Shown here: positions 1 through 12,925 of the stretch, piece by piece
Position numbering within the stretch: position 1 is the first letter of the stretch
Layout of the letters: every line of letters starts with the position of its first letter
Assembly (NCBI GenBank): GCA_040954595.2
Contig: CM082585.2
Span: forward strand, 1,550,001-1,614,000
Source: Balanoglossus misakiensis
Lineage: Eukaryota; Hemichordata
Direction of reading: 5' to 3'
Length of the DNA: 64,000 nt
Program-made: the position numbers and the translations under genes
Notes under the pieces: generated by a model
Seen by the model: the letters and a program-made list of their open reading frames with translations, nothing else
Databases searched by the model: none
Told to the model about the DNA's origin: nothing

Positions 1-3000
1 AAAATTACAAATTTTCGACTTTGCAAAATCTCAACATTTCGTCGATTTTTGAAAAAAATCATGGGTGAAAATCATCAAAAAATGACAAATTTTCGACTTT
101 GCAAAATCTCAAAATTTCGTCCATTTTAAAAAAAAAACATGGGGGAAAATCATCAAAAAATGAGAATATTTTCGACTTTGCAAAATCTCAAAATTTCGTC
201 GATTTTGAAAAAAATCATTGGTTCGTCGATTTAAAAAAAAAACATGGGTGAAAATCATCAAAAAATGACAAATTTTCGACTTTGCAAAATCTCACAATTT
301 CGTCGATTTTTGAAAAAAATCATGGGAGAAAATCATCAAAAAATGACAAATTTTCGACTTTGCAAAATCTCAACATTTCGTCGATTTTTGAAAAAAATCA
401 TGGGTGAAAATCATCAAAAAATGACAAATTTTCGACTTTGCAAAATCTCAAAATTTCGTCGATTTTTGAAAAAAAATCATGGGTGTAAATCATCAAAAAA
501 TGACAAATTTTCGTCTTTGCAAAATCTCAAAATTTCGTCCATTTTTGAATAAAAATCATGGGTGAAAATCATCAAAAAATGACACATTTTCGACTTTGCA
601 AAATCTAAAAATTTCGTCGATTTTTGAAAAAAATCATGGTTGAAAATCATCAAAAAATGACAAAATTTTCGACTTTGTAAAATCACAAAATTTCGTCGAT
701 TTTGAAAAAAATCATAGGTTCGTCGATTTCTAAAAAAAAACATTGGTGAAAATCATCAAAAAATGACAAATTTTCGACTTTGCAAAATCTCAAAATTTCG
801 TCGATTTTTGAAAAAAATCATGGGTGAAAATCATCAACAAATGACAAATTTTCGACTTCGCAAAATCTCAAAATTTCGTCAATTTTTGAAAAAATCAGGG
901 GTAAAAATCATCAAAAAATGACAAATTTTCGTCTTTGCTAAATCTCAAAATTTCGTCGGTTTTTGAAAAATAATATGGGTGAAAATCATCAAAAAATGAC
1001 AAATTTTCGACTTTGCAAAATCTCAACATTTCGTCGATTTTTGAAAAAAATCATGGGTGAAAATCATCAAAAAATGACAAATTTTCGACTTTGCAAAATC
1101 TCAAAATTTCGTCCATTTTAAAAAAAAAACATGGGGGAAAATCATCAAAAAATGAGAAAATTTTCGACTTTGCAAAATCTCAAAATTTCGTCGATTTTGA
1201 AAAAAATCATAGGTTCGTCGATTTAAAAAAAAAAACATGGGTGAAAATCATCAAAAAATGACAAATTTTCGACTTTGCAAAATCTCACAATTTCGTCGAT
1301 TTTTGAAAAAAATCATGGGAGAAAATCATCAAAAAATGACAAATTTTCGACTTTGCAAAATCTCAACATTTCGTCGATTTTTGAAAAAAATCATGGGTGA
1401 AAATCATCAAAAAATGACAAATTTTCGACTTTGCAAAATCTCACAATTTCGTCGATTTTTGAAAAAAATCATGGGTGAAAATCATCAAAAAATTACAAAT
1501 TTTCGACTTTGCAAAATCTCAACATTTCGTCAATTTTTGAAAAAATCATGGGTGAAAATCATCAAAAAATGACAAATTTTCGTCTTTGCAAAATCTCAAA
1601 ATTTCGTCGGTTTTTGAAAAATAATATGGTTGAAAATCATCAAAAAATGACAAAATTATCGACTTTGCAAAATCTCACAATTTCGTCGATTTTTGAAAAA
1701 AAATCATGGGTGAAAATCATCAAAAAATGACAAATTTTCGACTTTGCAAAATCTCAAAATTTCGTCCATTTTAAAAAAAAAACATGGGGGAAAATCATCA
1801 AAAAATGAGAAAATTTTCGACTTTGCAAAATCTCAAAATTTCGTCGATTTTGAAAAAAATCATAGGTTCGTCGATTTAAAAAAAAAACATGGGTGAAAAT
1901 CATCAAAAAATGACAAATTTTCGACTTTGCAAAATCTCACAATTTCGTCGATTTTTGAAAAAAATCATGGGAGAAAATCATCAAAAAATGACAAATTTTC
2001 GACTTCGCAAAATCTCAAAATTTCGTCAATTTTTGAAAAAATCAGGGGTAAAAATCATCAAAAAATGACAAATTTTCGTCTTTGCTAAATCTCAAAATTT
2101 CGTCGGTTTTTGAAAAATAATATGGGTGAAAATCATCAAACAATGACAAATGTTCGACTTTGCAAAATCTCAACATTTCGTCGATTTTTGAAAAAAATCA
2201 TGGGTGAAAATCATCAAAAAATGACAAATTTTCGACTTTGCAAAATCTCAAAATTTCGTCGATTTTGAAAAAAATCATAGGTTCGTCGATTTAAAAAAAA
2301 AAACATGGGTGAAAATCATCAAAAAATGACAAATTTTCGACTTTGCAAAATCTCACAATTTCGTCGATTTTTGAAAAAAATCATGGGAGAAAATCATCAA
2401 AAAATGACAAATTTTCGACTTTGCAAAATCTCAACATTTCGTCGATTTTTGAAAAAAATCATGGGTGAAAATCATCAAAAAATGACAAATTTTCGACTTT
2501 GCAAAATCTCACAATTTCGTCGATTTTTGAAAAAAATCTTGGGTGAAAATCATCAAAAAATTACAAATTTTCGACTTTGCAAAATCTCAACATTTCGTCA
2601 ATTTTTGAAAAAATCATGGGTGAAAATCATCAAAAAATGACAAATTTTCGTCTTTGCAAAATCTCAAAATTTCGTCGGTTTTTGAAAAATAATATGGTTG
2701 AAAATCATCAAAAAATGACAAAATTATCGACTTTGCAAAATCTCACAATTTCGTCGATTTTTGAAAAAAAATCATGGGTGAAAATCATCAAAAAATGACA
2801 AATTTTCGACTTTGCAAAATCTCAAAATTTCGTCCATTTTAAAAAAAAAACATGGGGGAAAATCATCAAAAAATGAGAAAATTTTCGACTTTGCAAAATC
2901 TCAAAATTTCGTCGATTTTGAAAAAAATCATAGGTTCGTCGATTTAAAAAAAAAACATGGGTGAAAATCATCAAAAAATGACAAATTTTCGACTTTGCAA

Positions 3001-6000
3001 AATCTCACAATTTCGTCGATTTTTGAAAAAAATCATGGGAGAAAATCATCAAAAAATGACAAATTTTCGACTTCGCAAAATCTCAAAATTTCGTCAATTT
3101 TTGAAAAAATCAGGGGTAAAAATCATCAAAAAATGACAAATTTTCGTCTTTGCTAAATCTCAAAATTTCGTCGCTTTTTGAAAAATAATATGGGTGAAAA
3201 TCATCAAAAAATGACAAATTTTCGACTTTGCAAAATCTCAACATTTCGTCGATTTTTGAAAAAAATCATGGGTGAAAATCATCAAAAAATGACAAATTTT
3301 CGACTTTGCAAAATCTCAAAATTTCGTCCATTTTAAAAAAAAAACATTGGGGAAAATCATCAAAAAATGAGAAAATTTTCGACTTTGCAAAATCTCAAAA
3401 TTTCGTCGATTTTGAAAAAAATCATAGGTTCGTCGATTTAAAAAAAAAAACATGGGTGAAAATCATCAAAAAATGACAAATTTTCGACTTTGCAAAATCT
3501 CAACATTTCGTCGATTTTTGAAAAAAATCATGGGTGAAAATCATCAAAAAATGACAAATTATCGACTTTGCAAAATCTCACAATTTCGTCGATTTTTGAA
3601 AAAAATCATGGGTGAAAATCATCAAAAAATTACAAATTTTCGACTTTGCAAAATCTCAACATTTCGTCGATTTTTTAAAAAAATCATGGGTGAAAATCAT
3701 CAAAAAATGACAAATTTTCGACTTTGCAAAATCTCAAAATTTCGTCAATTTTTGAAAAAAATCATGGGTGAAAATCATCAAAAAATGACAAATTTTCGAC
3801 TTTGCAAAATCTCAAAATTTCGTCAATTTTTGAAAAAAATCATGGGTGAAAATCATCAAAAAATGACAAATTTTCGACTTTGCAAAATCTCAACATTTCA
3901 TCGATTTTTGAAAAAAAATCATGGTTGAAAATCATCAAAAAATGACAAATTTTCGTCTTTGCAAAATCTCAAAATTTCGTCCATTTTTGAATAAAAATCA
4001 TGGGTGAAAATCATCAAAAAATGACACATTTTCGACTTTGCAAAATCTAAAAATTTCGTCGATTTTTGAAAAAAATCATGGGTGATAATCATCAAAAAAT
4101 GACAAATTATCGACTTTGCAAAATCTCAAAATTTCGTCGATTTTGAAAAAAACCATTGGGGGAAAATCATCAAAAAATGACAAATTATCGACTTTGCAAA
4201 ATCTCAAAATTTCGTCCATTTTAAAAAAAAAACATGGGGGAAAATCATCAAAAAATGACAAATTTTCGACTTTGCAAAATCTCAACATTTCATCGATTTT
4301 TGAAAAAAATCATGGGTGAAAATCATCAAAAAATGACAAATTTTCGTCTATGCAAAATCTCAAAATTTCGTCGGTTTTTGAAAAATAATATGGTTGAAAA
4401 TCATCAAAAAATGACAAAATTATCGACTTTGCAAAATCTCACAATTTCGTCGATTTTTGAAAAAAAATCATGGGTGAAAATCATCAAAAAATTACAAATT
4501 TTCGACTTTGCAAAATCTCAACATTTCGTCGATTTTTGAAAAAAATCATGGGTGAAAATCATCAAAAAATGACAAATTTTCGACTTTGCAAAATCTCAAA
4601 ATTTCGTCCATTTTAAAAAAAAAACATGGGGGAAAATCATCAAAAAATGAGAAAATTTTCGACTTTGCAAAATCTCAAAATTTCGTCGATTTTGAAAAAA
4701 AACATTGGGGGAAAATCATCAAAAAATGACAAATTATCGACTTTGCAAAATCTCACAATTTCGTCGATTTTTGAAAAAAATCATGGGTGAAAATCATCAA
4801 AAAATTACAAATTTTCGACTTTGCAAAATCTCAACATTTCGTCGATTTTTGAAAAAAATCATGGGTGAAAATCATCAGAAAATTACAAATTTTCGACTTT
4901 GCAAAATCTCAACATTTCGTCGATTTTTGAAAAAAATCATGGGTGAAAATCATCAAAAAATGACAAATTTTCGACTTTGCAAAATCTCAAAATTTCGTCA
5001 ATTTTTGAAAAAATCATGGGTGAAAATCATCAAAAAATGACAAATTTTCGTCTATGCAAAATCTCAAAATTTCGTCGGTTTTTGAAAAATAATATGGTTG
5101 AAAATCATCAAAAAATGACAAAATTATCGACTTTGCAAAATCTCAACATTTCGTCGATTTTTGAAAAAAATCATGGGTGAAAATCATCAAAAAAGGACAA
5201 ATTTTCGACTTTGCAAAATCTCAAAATTTCGTCGATTTTGAAAAAAATCATAGGTTCGTCGATTTAAAAAAAAAAAACATGGGTGAAAATCATCAAAAAA
5301 TGACAAATTTTCGACTTTGCAAAATCTCACAATTTCGTCGATTTTTGAAAAAAATCATGGGAGAAAATCATCAAAAAATGACAAATTTTCGACTTTGCAA
5401 AATCTCAACATTTCGTCGATTTTTGAAAAAAATCATGGGTGAAAATCATCAAAAAATGACAAATTTTCGACTTTGCAAAATCTCAACATTTCGTCGATTT
5501 TTGAAAAAAATCATGGGTGAAAATCATCAAAAAATGACAAATTTTCGACTTTGCAAAATCTCAAAATTTCGTCGATTTTGAAAAAAATCATAGGTTCGTC
5601 GTTTTTTTTAAAAAAAAAACATGGGTGAAAATCATCAAAAAATGACAAATTTTTGACTTTGCAAAATCTCAACATTTCGTCGATTTTTGAAAAAAATCAT
5701 GGGTGAAAATCATCAAAAAATGACAAATTTTCGACTTTGCAAAATCTCAAAATTTCGTCGATTTTGAAAAAAATCATAGGTTCGTCGATTTAAAAAAAAA
5801 AAACATGGGTGAAAATCATCAAAAAATGACAAATTTTCGACTTTGCAAAATCTCACAATTTCGTCGATTTTTGAAAAAAATCATGGGTGAAAATCATCAA
5901 AAAATGACAAATTTTCGACTTTGCAAAATCTCAAAATTTCGTCCATTTAAAAAAAAAAACATGGGGGAAAATCATCAAAAAATGACAAATTTTCGACTTT

Positions 6001-9000
6001 GCAAAATCTCAAAATTTCGTCGATTTTGAAAAAAACCATTGGGGGAAAATCATCAAAAAATGACAAATTTTCGACTTTGCAAAATCTCAAAATTTCGTCA
6101 ATTTTTGAAAAAATCATGGGTGAAATTCATCAAAAAATGACAAATTTTCGTCTATGCAAAATCTCAAAATTTCGTCGGTTTTTGAAAAATAATATGGTTG
6201 AAAATCATCAAAAAATGACAAAATTATCGACTTTGCAAAATCTCAACATTTCGTCGATTTTTGAAAAAAATCATGGGTGAAAATCATCAAAAAATGACAA
6301 ATTTTCGACTTTGCAAAATCTCAAAATTTCGTCGATTTTGAAAAAAATCATAGGTTCGTCGATTTAAAAAAAAAAAACATGGGTGAAAATCATCAAAAAA
6401 TGACAAATTTTCGACTTTGCAAAATCTCACAATTTCGTCGATTTTTGAAAAAAAATCATGGGAGAAAATCATCAAAAAATGACAAATTTTCGACTTTGCA
6501 AAATCTCAACATTTCGTCGATTTTTGAAAAAAATCATGGGTGAAAATCATCAAAAAATGACAAATTTTCGACTTTGCAAAATCTCAACATTTCGTCGATT
6601 TTTGAAAAAAATCATGGGTGAAAATCATCAAAAAATGACAAATTTTCGACTTTGCAAAATCTCAAAATTTCGTCGATTTTGAAAAAAATCATAGGTTCGT
6701 CGTTTTTTTAAAAAAAAAAACATGGGTGAAAATCATCAAAAAATGACAAATTTTTGACTTTGCAAAATCTCACAATTTCGTCGATTTTTGAAAAAAATCA
6801 TGGGTGAAAATCATCAAAAAATGACAAATTTTCGACTTTGCAAAATCTCAAAATTTCGTCCATTTTAAAAAAAAAACATGGGGGAAAATCATCAAAAAAT
6901 GACAAATTTTCGACTTTGCAAAATCTCAAAATTTCGTCGATTTTGAAAAAAACCATTGGGGGAAAATCATCAAAAAATGACAAATTTTCGACTTTGCAAA
7001 ATCTCAAAATTTCGTCGATTTTGAAAAAAAACCATTGGGGGAAAATCATCAAAAAATTACAAATTTTCGACTTTGCAAAATCTCAACATTTCGTCGATTT
7101 TGAAAAAAAACCATTGGGGGAAAATCATCAAAAAATTACAAATTTTCGACTTTGCAAAATCTCAACATTTCGTCGATTTTTGAAAAAAATCATGGGTGAA
7201 AATAATCAAAAAATGACAAATTTTCGACTTTGCAAAATCTCAAAATTTCGTCGATTTTGAAAAAAATCATAGGTTCGTCGATTTTAAAAAAAAAAACATG
7301 GGTGAAAATCATCAAAAAATGACAAATTTTCGACTTTGCAAAATCTCAACATTTCGTCGATTTTTGAAAAAAATCATGGGTGAAAATCATCAAAAAATGA
7401 CAAATTTTCGACTTTGCAAAATCTCAAAATTTCGTCGATTTTGAAAAAAATCATAGGTTCGTCGATTTTAAAAAAAAAACATGGGTGAAAATCATCAAAA
7501 AATGACAAATTTTCGACTTTGCAAAATCTCAAAATTTCGTCCATTTTAAAAAAAAAACATGGGGGAAAATCATCAAAAAATGAGAAAATTTTCGACTTTG
7601 CAAAATCTCAAAATTTCGTCGATTTTGAAAAAAAACATTGGGGGAAAATCATCAAAAAATGACAAATTATCGACTTTGCAAAATCTCACAATTTCGTCGA
7701 TTTTTGAAAAAAATCATGGGTGAAAATCATCAAAAAATTACAAATTTTCGACTTTGCAAAATCTCAACATTTCGTCGATTTTTGAAAAAAATCATGGGTG
7801 AAAATCATCAGAAAATTACAAATTTTCGACTTTGCAAAATCTCAACATTTCGTCGATTTTTGAAAAAAATCATGGGTGAAAATCATCAAAAAATGACAAA
7901 TTTTCGACTTTGCAAAATCTCAAAATTTCGTCAATTTTTGAAAAAATCATGGGTGAAAATCATCAAAAAATGACAAATTTTCGTCTATGCAAAATCTCAA
8001 AATTTCGTCGGTTTTTGAAAAATAATATGGTTGAAAATCATCAAAAAATGACAAAATTATCGACTTTGCAAAATCTCAACATTTCGTCGATTTTTGAAAA
8101 AAATCATGGGTGAAAATCATCAAAAAATGACAAATTTTCGACTTTGCAAAATCTCAAAATTTCGTCGATTTTGAAAAAAATCATAGGTTCGTCGATTTAA
8201 AAAAAAAAACATGGGTGAAAATCATCAAAAAATGACAAATTTTCGACTTTGCAAAATCTCACAATTTCGTCGATTTTTGAAAAAAATCATGGGAGAAAAT
8301 CATCAAAAAATGACAAATTTTCGACTTTGCAAAATCTCAACATTTCGTCGATTTTTGAAAAAAATCATGGGTGAAAATCATCAAAAAATGACAAATTTTC
8401 GACTTTGCAAAATCTCAACATTTCGTCGATTTTTGAAAAAAATCATGGGTGAAAATCATCAAAAAATGACAAATTTTCGACTTTGCAAAATCTCAAAATT
8501 TCGTCGATTTTGAAAAAAATCATAGGTTCGTCGTTTTTTTTAAAAAAAAACATGGGTGAAAATCATCAAAAAATGACAAATTTTTGACTTTGCAAAATCT
8601 CACAATTTCGTCGATTTTTGAAAAAAATCATGGGTGAAAATCATCAAAAAATGACAAATTTTCGACTTTGCAAAATCTCAAAATTTCGTCCATTTAAAAA
8701 AAAAAACATGGGGGAAAATCATCAAAAAATGACAAATTTTCGACTTTGCAAAATCTCAAAATTTCGTCGATTTTGAAAAAAACCATTGGGGGAAAATCAT
8801 CAAAAAATGACAAATTTTCGACTTTGCAAAATCTCAAAATTTCGTCAATTTTTGAAAAAATCATGGGTGAAAATCATCAAAAAATGACAAATTTTCGTCT
8901 ATGCAAAATCTCAAAATTTCGTCGGTTTTTGAAAAATAATATGGTTGAAAATCATCAAAAAATGACAAAATTATCGACTTTGCAAAATCTCAACATTTCG

Positions 9001-11430
9001 TCGATTTTTGAAAAAAATCATGGGTGAAAATCATCAAAAAATGACAAATTTTCGACTTTGCAAAATCTCAAAATTTCGTCGATTTTGAAAAAAATCATAG
9101 GTTCGTCGATTTAAAAAAAAAAAACATGGGTGAAAATCATCAAAAAATGACAAATTTTCGACTTTGCAAAATCTCAAAATTTCGTCGATTTTGAAAAAAA
9201 TCATAGGTTCGTCGTTTTTTTAAAAAAAAAAACATGGGTGAAAATCATCAAAAAATGACAAATTTTTGACTTTGCAAAATCTCACAATTTCGTCGATTTT
9301 TGAAAAAAATCATGGGTGAAAATCATCAAAAAATGACAAATTTTCGACTTTGCAAAATCTCAAAATTTCGTCCATTTTAAAAAAAAAACATGGGGGAAAA
9401 TCATCAAAAAATGACAAATTTTCGACTTTGCAAAATCTCAAAATTTCGTCGATTTTGAAAAAAACCATTGGGGGAAAATCATCAAAAAATGACAAATTTT
9501 CGACTTTGCAAAATCTCAAAATTTCGTCGATTTTGAAAAAAAACCATTGGGGGAAAATCATCAAAAAATTACAAATTTTCGACTTTGCAAAATCTCAACA
9601 TTTCGTCGATTTTGAAAAAAAACCATTGGGGGAAAATCATCAAAAAATTACAAATTTTCGACTTTGCAAAATCTCAACATTTCGTCGATTTTTGAAAAAA
9701 ATCATGGGTGAAAATAATCAAAAAATGACAAATTTTCGACTTTGCAAAATCTCAAAATTTCGTCGATTTTGAAAAAAATCATAGGTTCGTCGATTTTAAA
9801 AAAAAAAACATGGGTGAAAATCATCAAAAAATGACAAATTTTCGACTTTGCAAAATCTCACAATTTTGTCGATTTTTGAAAAAAATCATGGGAGAAAATC
9901 ATCAAAAAATGACAAATTTTCGACTTTGCAAAATCTCAAAATTTCGTCGATTTTGAAAAAAATCATAGGTTCGTCGATTTAAAAAAAAAAAACATGGGTG
10001 AAAATCATCAAAAAATGACAAATTTTCGACTTTGCAAAATCTCACAATTTCGTCGATTTTTGAAAAAAATCATGGGAGAAAATCATCAAAAAATGACAAA
10101 TTTTCGACTTTGCAAAATCTCAACATTTCGTCGATTTTTGAAAAAAATCATGGGTGAAAATCATCAAAAAATGACAAATTTTCGACTTTGCAAAATCTCA
10201 ACATTTCGTCGATTTTTGAAAAAAATCATGGGTGAAAATCATCAAAAAATGACAAATTTTCGACTTTGCAAAATCTCAAAATTTCGTCGATTTTGAAAAA
10301 AATCATAGGTTCGTCGTTTTTTTTAAAAAAAAACATGGGTGAAAATCATCAAAAAATGACAAATTTTTGACTTTGCAAAATCTCACAATTTCGTCGATTT
10401 TTGAAAAAAATCATGGGTGAAAATCATCAAAAAATGACAAATTTTCGACTTTGCAAAATCTCAAAATTTCGTCCATTTTAAAAAAAAAACATGGGGGAAA
10501 ATCATCAAAAAATGACAAATTTTCGACTTTGCAAAATCTCAAAATTTCGTCGATTTTGAAAAAAACCATTGGGGGAAAATCATCAAAAAATGACAAATTT
10601 TCGACTTTGCAAAATCTCAAAATTTCGTCGATTTTGAAAAAAAACCATTGGGGGAAAATCATCAAAAAATTACAAATTTTCGACTTTGCAAAATCTCAAC
10701 ATTTCGTCGATTTTTGAAAAAAATCATGGGTGAAAATCATCAAAAAATGACAAATTTTCGACTTTGCAAAATCTCAAAATTTCTTCGATTTTGAAAAAAA
10801 TCATAGGTTCGTCGATTTTAAAAAAAAAACATGGGTGAAAATCATCAAAAAATGAAAAATTTTCGACTTTGCAAAATCTCACAATTTTGTCGATTTTTGA
10901 AAAAAATCATGGGAGAAAATCATCAAAAAATGACAAATTTTCGACTTTGCAAAATCTCAACATTTCGTCGATTTTTGAAAAAAATCATGGGTGAAAATCA
11001 TCAAAAAATGACAAATTTTCGACTGTGCAAAATCTCAAAATTTCGTCGATTTTTGAAAAAAAATCATGGTTGAAAATCATCAAAAAATGACAAAATTTTC
11101 GACTTTGCAAAATCACACAATTTCGTCGATTTTGAAAAAAATCATAGGTTCGTCGATTTTTAAAAAAAAAACATGGGTGAAAATCATCAAAAAATGACAA
11201 ATTTTCGACTTTGCAAAATCTTAAAATTTCGTCGATTTTTGAAAAAAAATCATGGGTGAAAATCATCAAAAAATGACACATTTTCGACTTTGCAAAATCT
11301 AAAAATTTCGTCGATTTTTGAAAAAAAATCATGGGTAAAAATCATCAAAAAATGACAAATTTTCGACTTTGCAAAATCTCAAAATTTCGTCGATTTTGAA
11401 AAAAAACATTGGGGGAAAATCATCAAAAAA
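1..11430. repeat. 78-bp satellite array, block 1
   Basis: Head-to-tail array of an AT-rich unit of about 78 bp. A typical unit starts ATGGGTGAAAATCATC, passes through GACAAATTTTCGACTTTGC and TTTCGTCGATTTTTG, and ends in an A-tract. Most variation is in homopolymer length, in AAAATTTCG versus ACATTTCG or ACAATTTCG, and in TTCGAC versus TTCGTC. A recurrent longer variant carries an extra piece of about 30 bp with TAGGTTCGTCGATTT and a run of A. Because 78 is a multiple of three, long spurious frames open on both strands (26 residues per unit). Higher-order duplication is visible: the segment at 1237-1798 recurs at 2305-2866 (offset 1068), 4705-5180 recurs at 7638-8113 (offset 2933), and 6798-7260 recurs at 9310-9772 (offset 2512) and again in part at 10411. 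I see no gene in it. Confidence 0.97.
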
Positions 11431-11489
11431 TAGCGTCAAGGACACTGTGGTCCCATTTGAGGACATAGCTCATAGCAACATAGCAATAA

Positions 11490-12420
11490 GCATATCTACT
11501 CTGGATGCCAAGATATGGAAAAGTAGGTCAAAGGTCACCTGAGGTCATGCAAAATTTGGGCAAGACATTTTGACCCTATACTGGTCCATGTTCAACAAAA
11601 CAAAACCTATAGCCCTATTGGTTAGCCTGGAATTAGGTATGCACATAATTAATGAGATATGCAGGTGTCACAGGTGACCTTCAATTTTGGCTTTTCAATT
11701 TTAGTCCCAACCCTCCAAACGCGAAGTCTGTACCTGCTCTGGATGCCAAGATATGGAAAAGTAGGTCAAAGGTCACCTGAGATCATGCAAAATTTGGGCA
11801 AGAAATTTTGACCCTATACTGGTCCATGTTCAACAAAAAGCAAACCTATAGCCCTATTGGTTAGCCTGGAATTAGGTATGCACAAAATTAATGAGATATG
11901 CAGGTGTCACAGGTGACCCCCAATTTTGGCTTTTCAATTTTAGTCCCAACCCTCCAAACGCCAAGTCTGTACCTGCTCTGGATGCCAAGATATGGAAAAG
12001 TAGGTCAAAGGTCACCTGAGGTCATGCAAAATTTGGGTAAGAAATTTTGACCCTATACTGGTCCATGCTCAACAAAAACCAAAAGTATAGCCCTATTGGT
12101 TAGCCTGGAATTAGGTATGCACATAATTAATGAGATATGCAGGTGTCACAGGTGACCCATATTTTGGCTTTTCAATTTTAGTCCCAACCCTCCAAACGCC
12201 AAGTCTGTACCTGCTCTGGATGCCGAGATATAGCAAAGTAGGTCAAAGGTCACCTGAGGTCACCCAAAATTTGGGCAAGAAATTTTGACCCTATACTGGT
12301 CCATGTCCCACAAGAACGAAACCTCTAGCCCTATTAGTTAGCCCGGAATTAGGTATGCACATAATTAATGTGTTAAGCAGGTGTTACAGGTAAGCCCAAA
12401 AATTTGCCTTTTATTTTGGC
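11490..12420. repeat. 239-bp tandem repeat, four units
   Basis: Four head-to-tail units of 238-239 bp inside the Helentron derivative, with the shared sequence GGCTTTTCAATTTTAGTCCC at 11689, 11928 and 12166. Each unit contains AGGTCAAAGGTCA, then CCTG and a third AGGTCA, near 11525, 11763, 12002 and 12240 (the last copy ends AGGTCA before CCC). Each also has CAGGTGTCACAGGTGA-type sequence near its end. The fourth unit is the most divergent. Internal tandem repeats are common in non-autonomous Helentrons such as DINE-like elements. No coding potential is seen. Confidence 0.93.
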
Positions 12421-12888
12421 CCCATTGTGCTCACGGACCAATAGACAGTCACTGTACAGGACTATTGCACAGACCAGAATTCCACAATAAGACGTGGACA
12501 TAGCTTAACCATAGAGGTATAAGTAAAGTTATAAATTTAATAAAAAGACTAAAAAATTCATAAAAAATAAAACATCCATGATATTAACTTAACACTTACA
12601 GGTCGATGTGAGGTTGACATAAGGTACATGCATACCAATTTTTAAAGCAATCTGACCAGTAGTTGTTGACTTTCAGAGTTTTGATAAATTTCACATTTTA
12701 CTGGCTAATTTGCATATTTTTGGGCCTGGCAACTTCGTTTGGACAAACTCCCATCTACAGCCCAGCCTGCACCTACACACCAAATATTGAGGTGTTACGC
12801 ACAGCGGTTTTCAAGTTTTTGATGTGGACGGACATACAGACATACATACATCCATACATACATCCATACAGACGCAACCCATCCCATA

Positions 12889-12925
12889 AGGTCCCATGGT
12901 ATATAGGCCTATACCAATGGGACCT
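12889..12925. repeat. 37-bp imperfect palindrome at the Helentron 5' terminus
   Basis: AGGTCCCATGGTATA on the left is mirrored by TATACCAATGGGACCT on the right around a central TAGGCCTA, leaving one or two unpaired bases. It lies exactly at the border with the satellite and recurs at 15460-15496 and 56331-56367. A CATA/CATC tetranucleotide run (about 12832-12875) precedes it. The palindrome can fold into a long stem, as expected of a terminal structure read by the Rep protein; that role is inferred. Confidence 0.85.

Larger units (their letters stand above)
11431..12925 (-). mobile_element. Non-autonomous Helentron derivative, copy 1
   Basis: A 1.5-kb non-satellite block abutting satellite on both sides. 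Its left 27 bp, starting TAGCGTCAAGGACACTG, match the left edge of the large Helentron at 39869. Everything from the 239-bp repeats to the right edge matches that element's right end (about 54880-56367). It therefore keeps both termini and has lost all genes. By orientation of the parent genes the element's 5' end is on the right. Termini: a short hairpin GCGTC-AAG-GACAC at 11433-11445 at the 3' edge, GGTCCCATT at 11449-11457 inverted against AATGGGACC at 12916-12924, and a near-perfect 37-bp palindrome at the 5' edge. No target-site duplication is seen. These asymmetric inverted ends match the Helentron (Helitron2) group as I know it; the assignment rests mainly on the coding parent. Confidence 0.85.

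Noticed and set aside
244-552. Long in-frame ORFs made of a 26-residue repeat (MGENHQKMTNFRLCKIS type) throughout the satellite
   Set aside because: The 78-bp unit is a multiple of three and lacks stops in some frames on both strands. Frames break wherever a unit has one base more or less in its A-tract. No selection on one frame is visible.
1-11430. Could the regular repeats be a CRISPR array?
   Set aside because: Repeats are directly adjacent with no unique spacers, the unit is 78 bp, and no cas genes are present in what is animal DNA.
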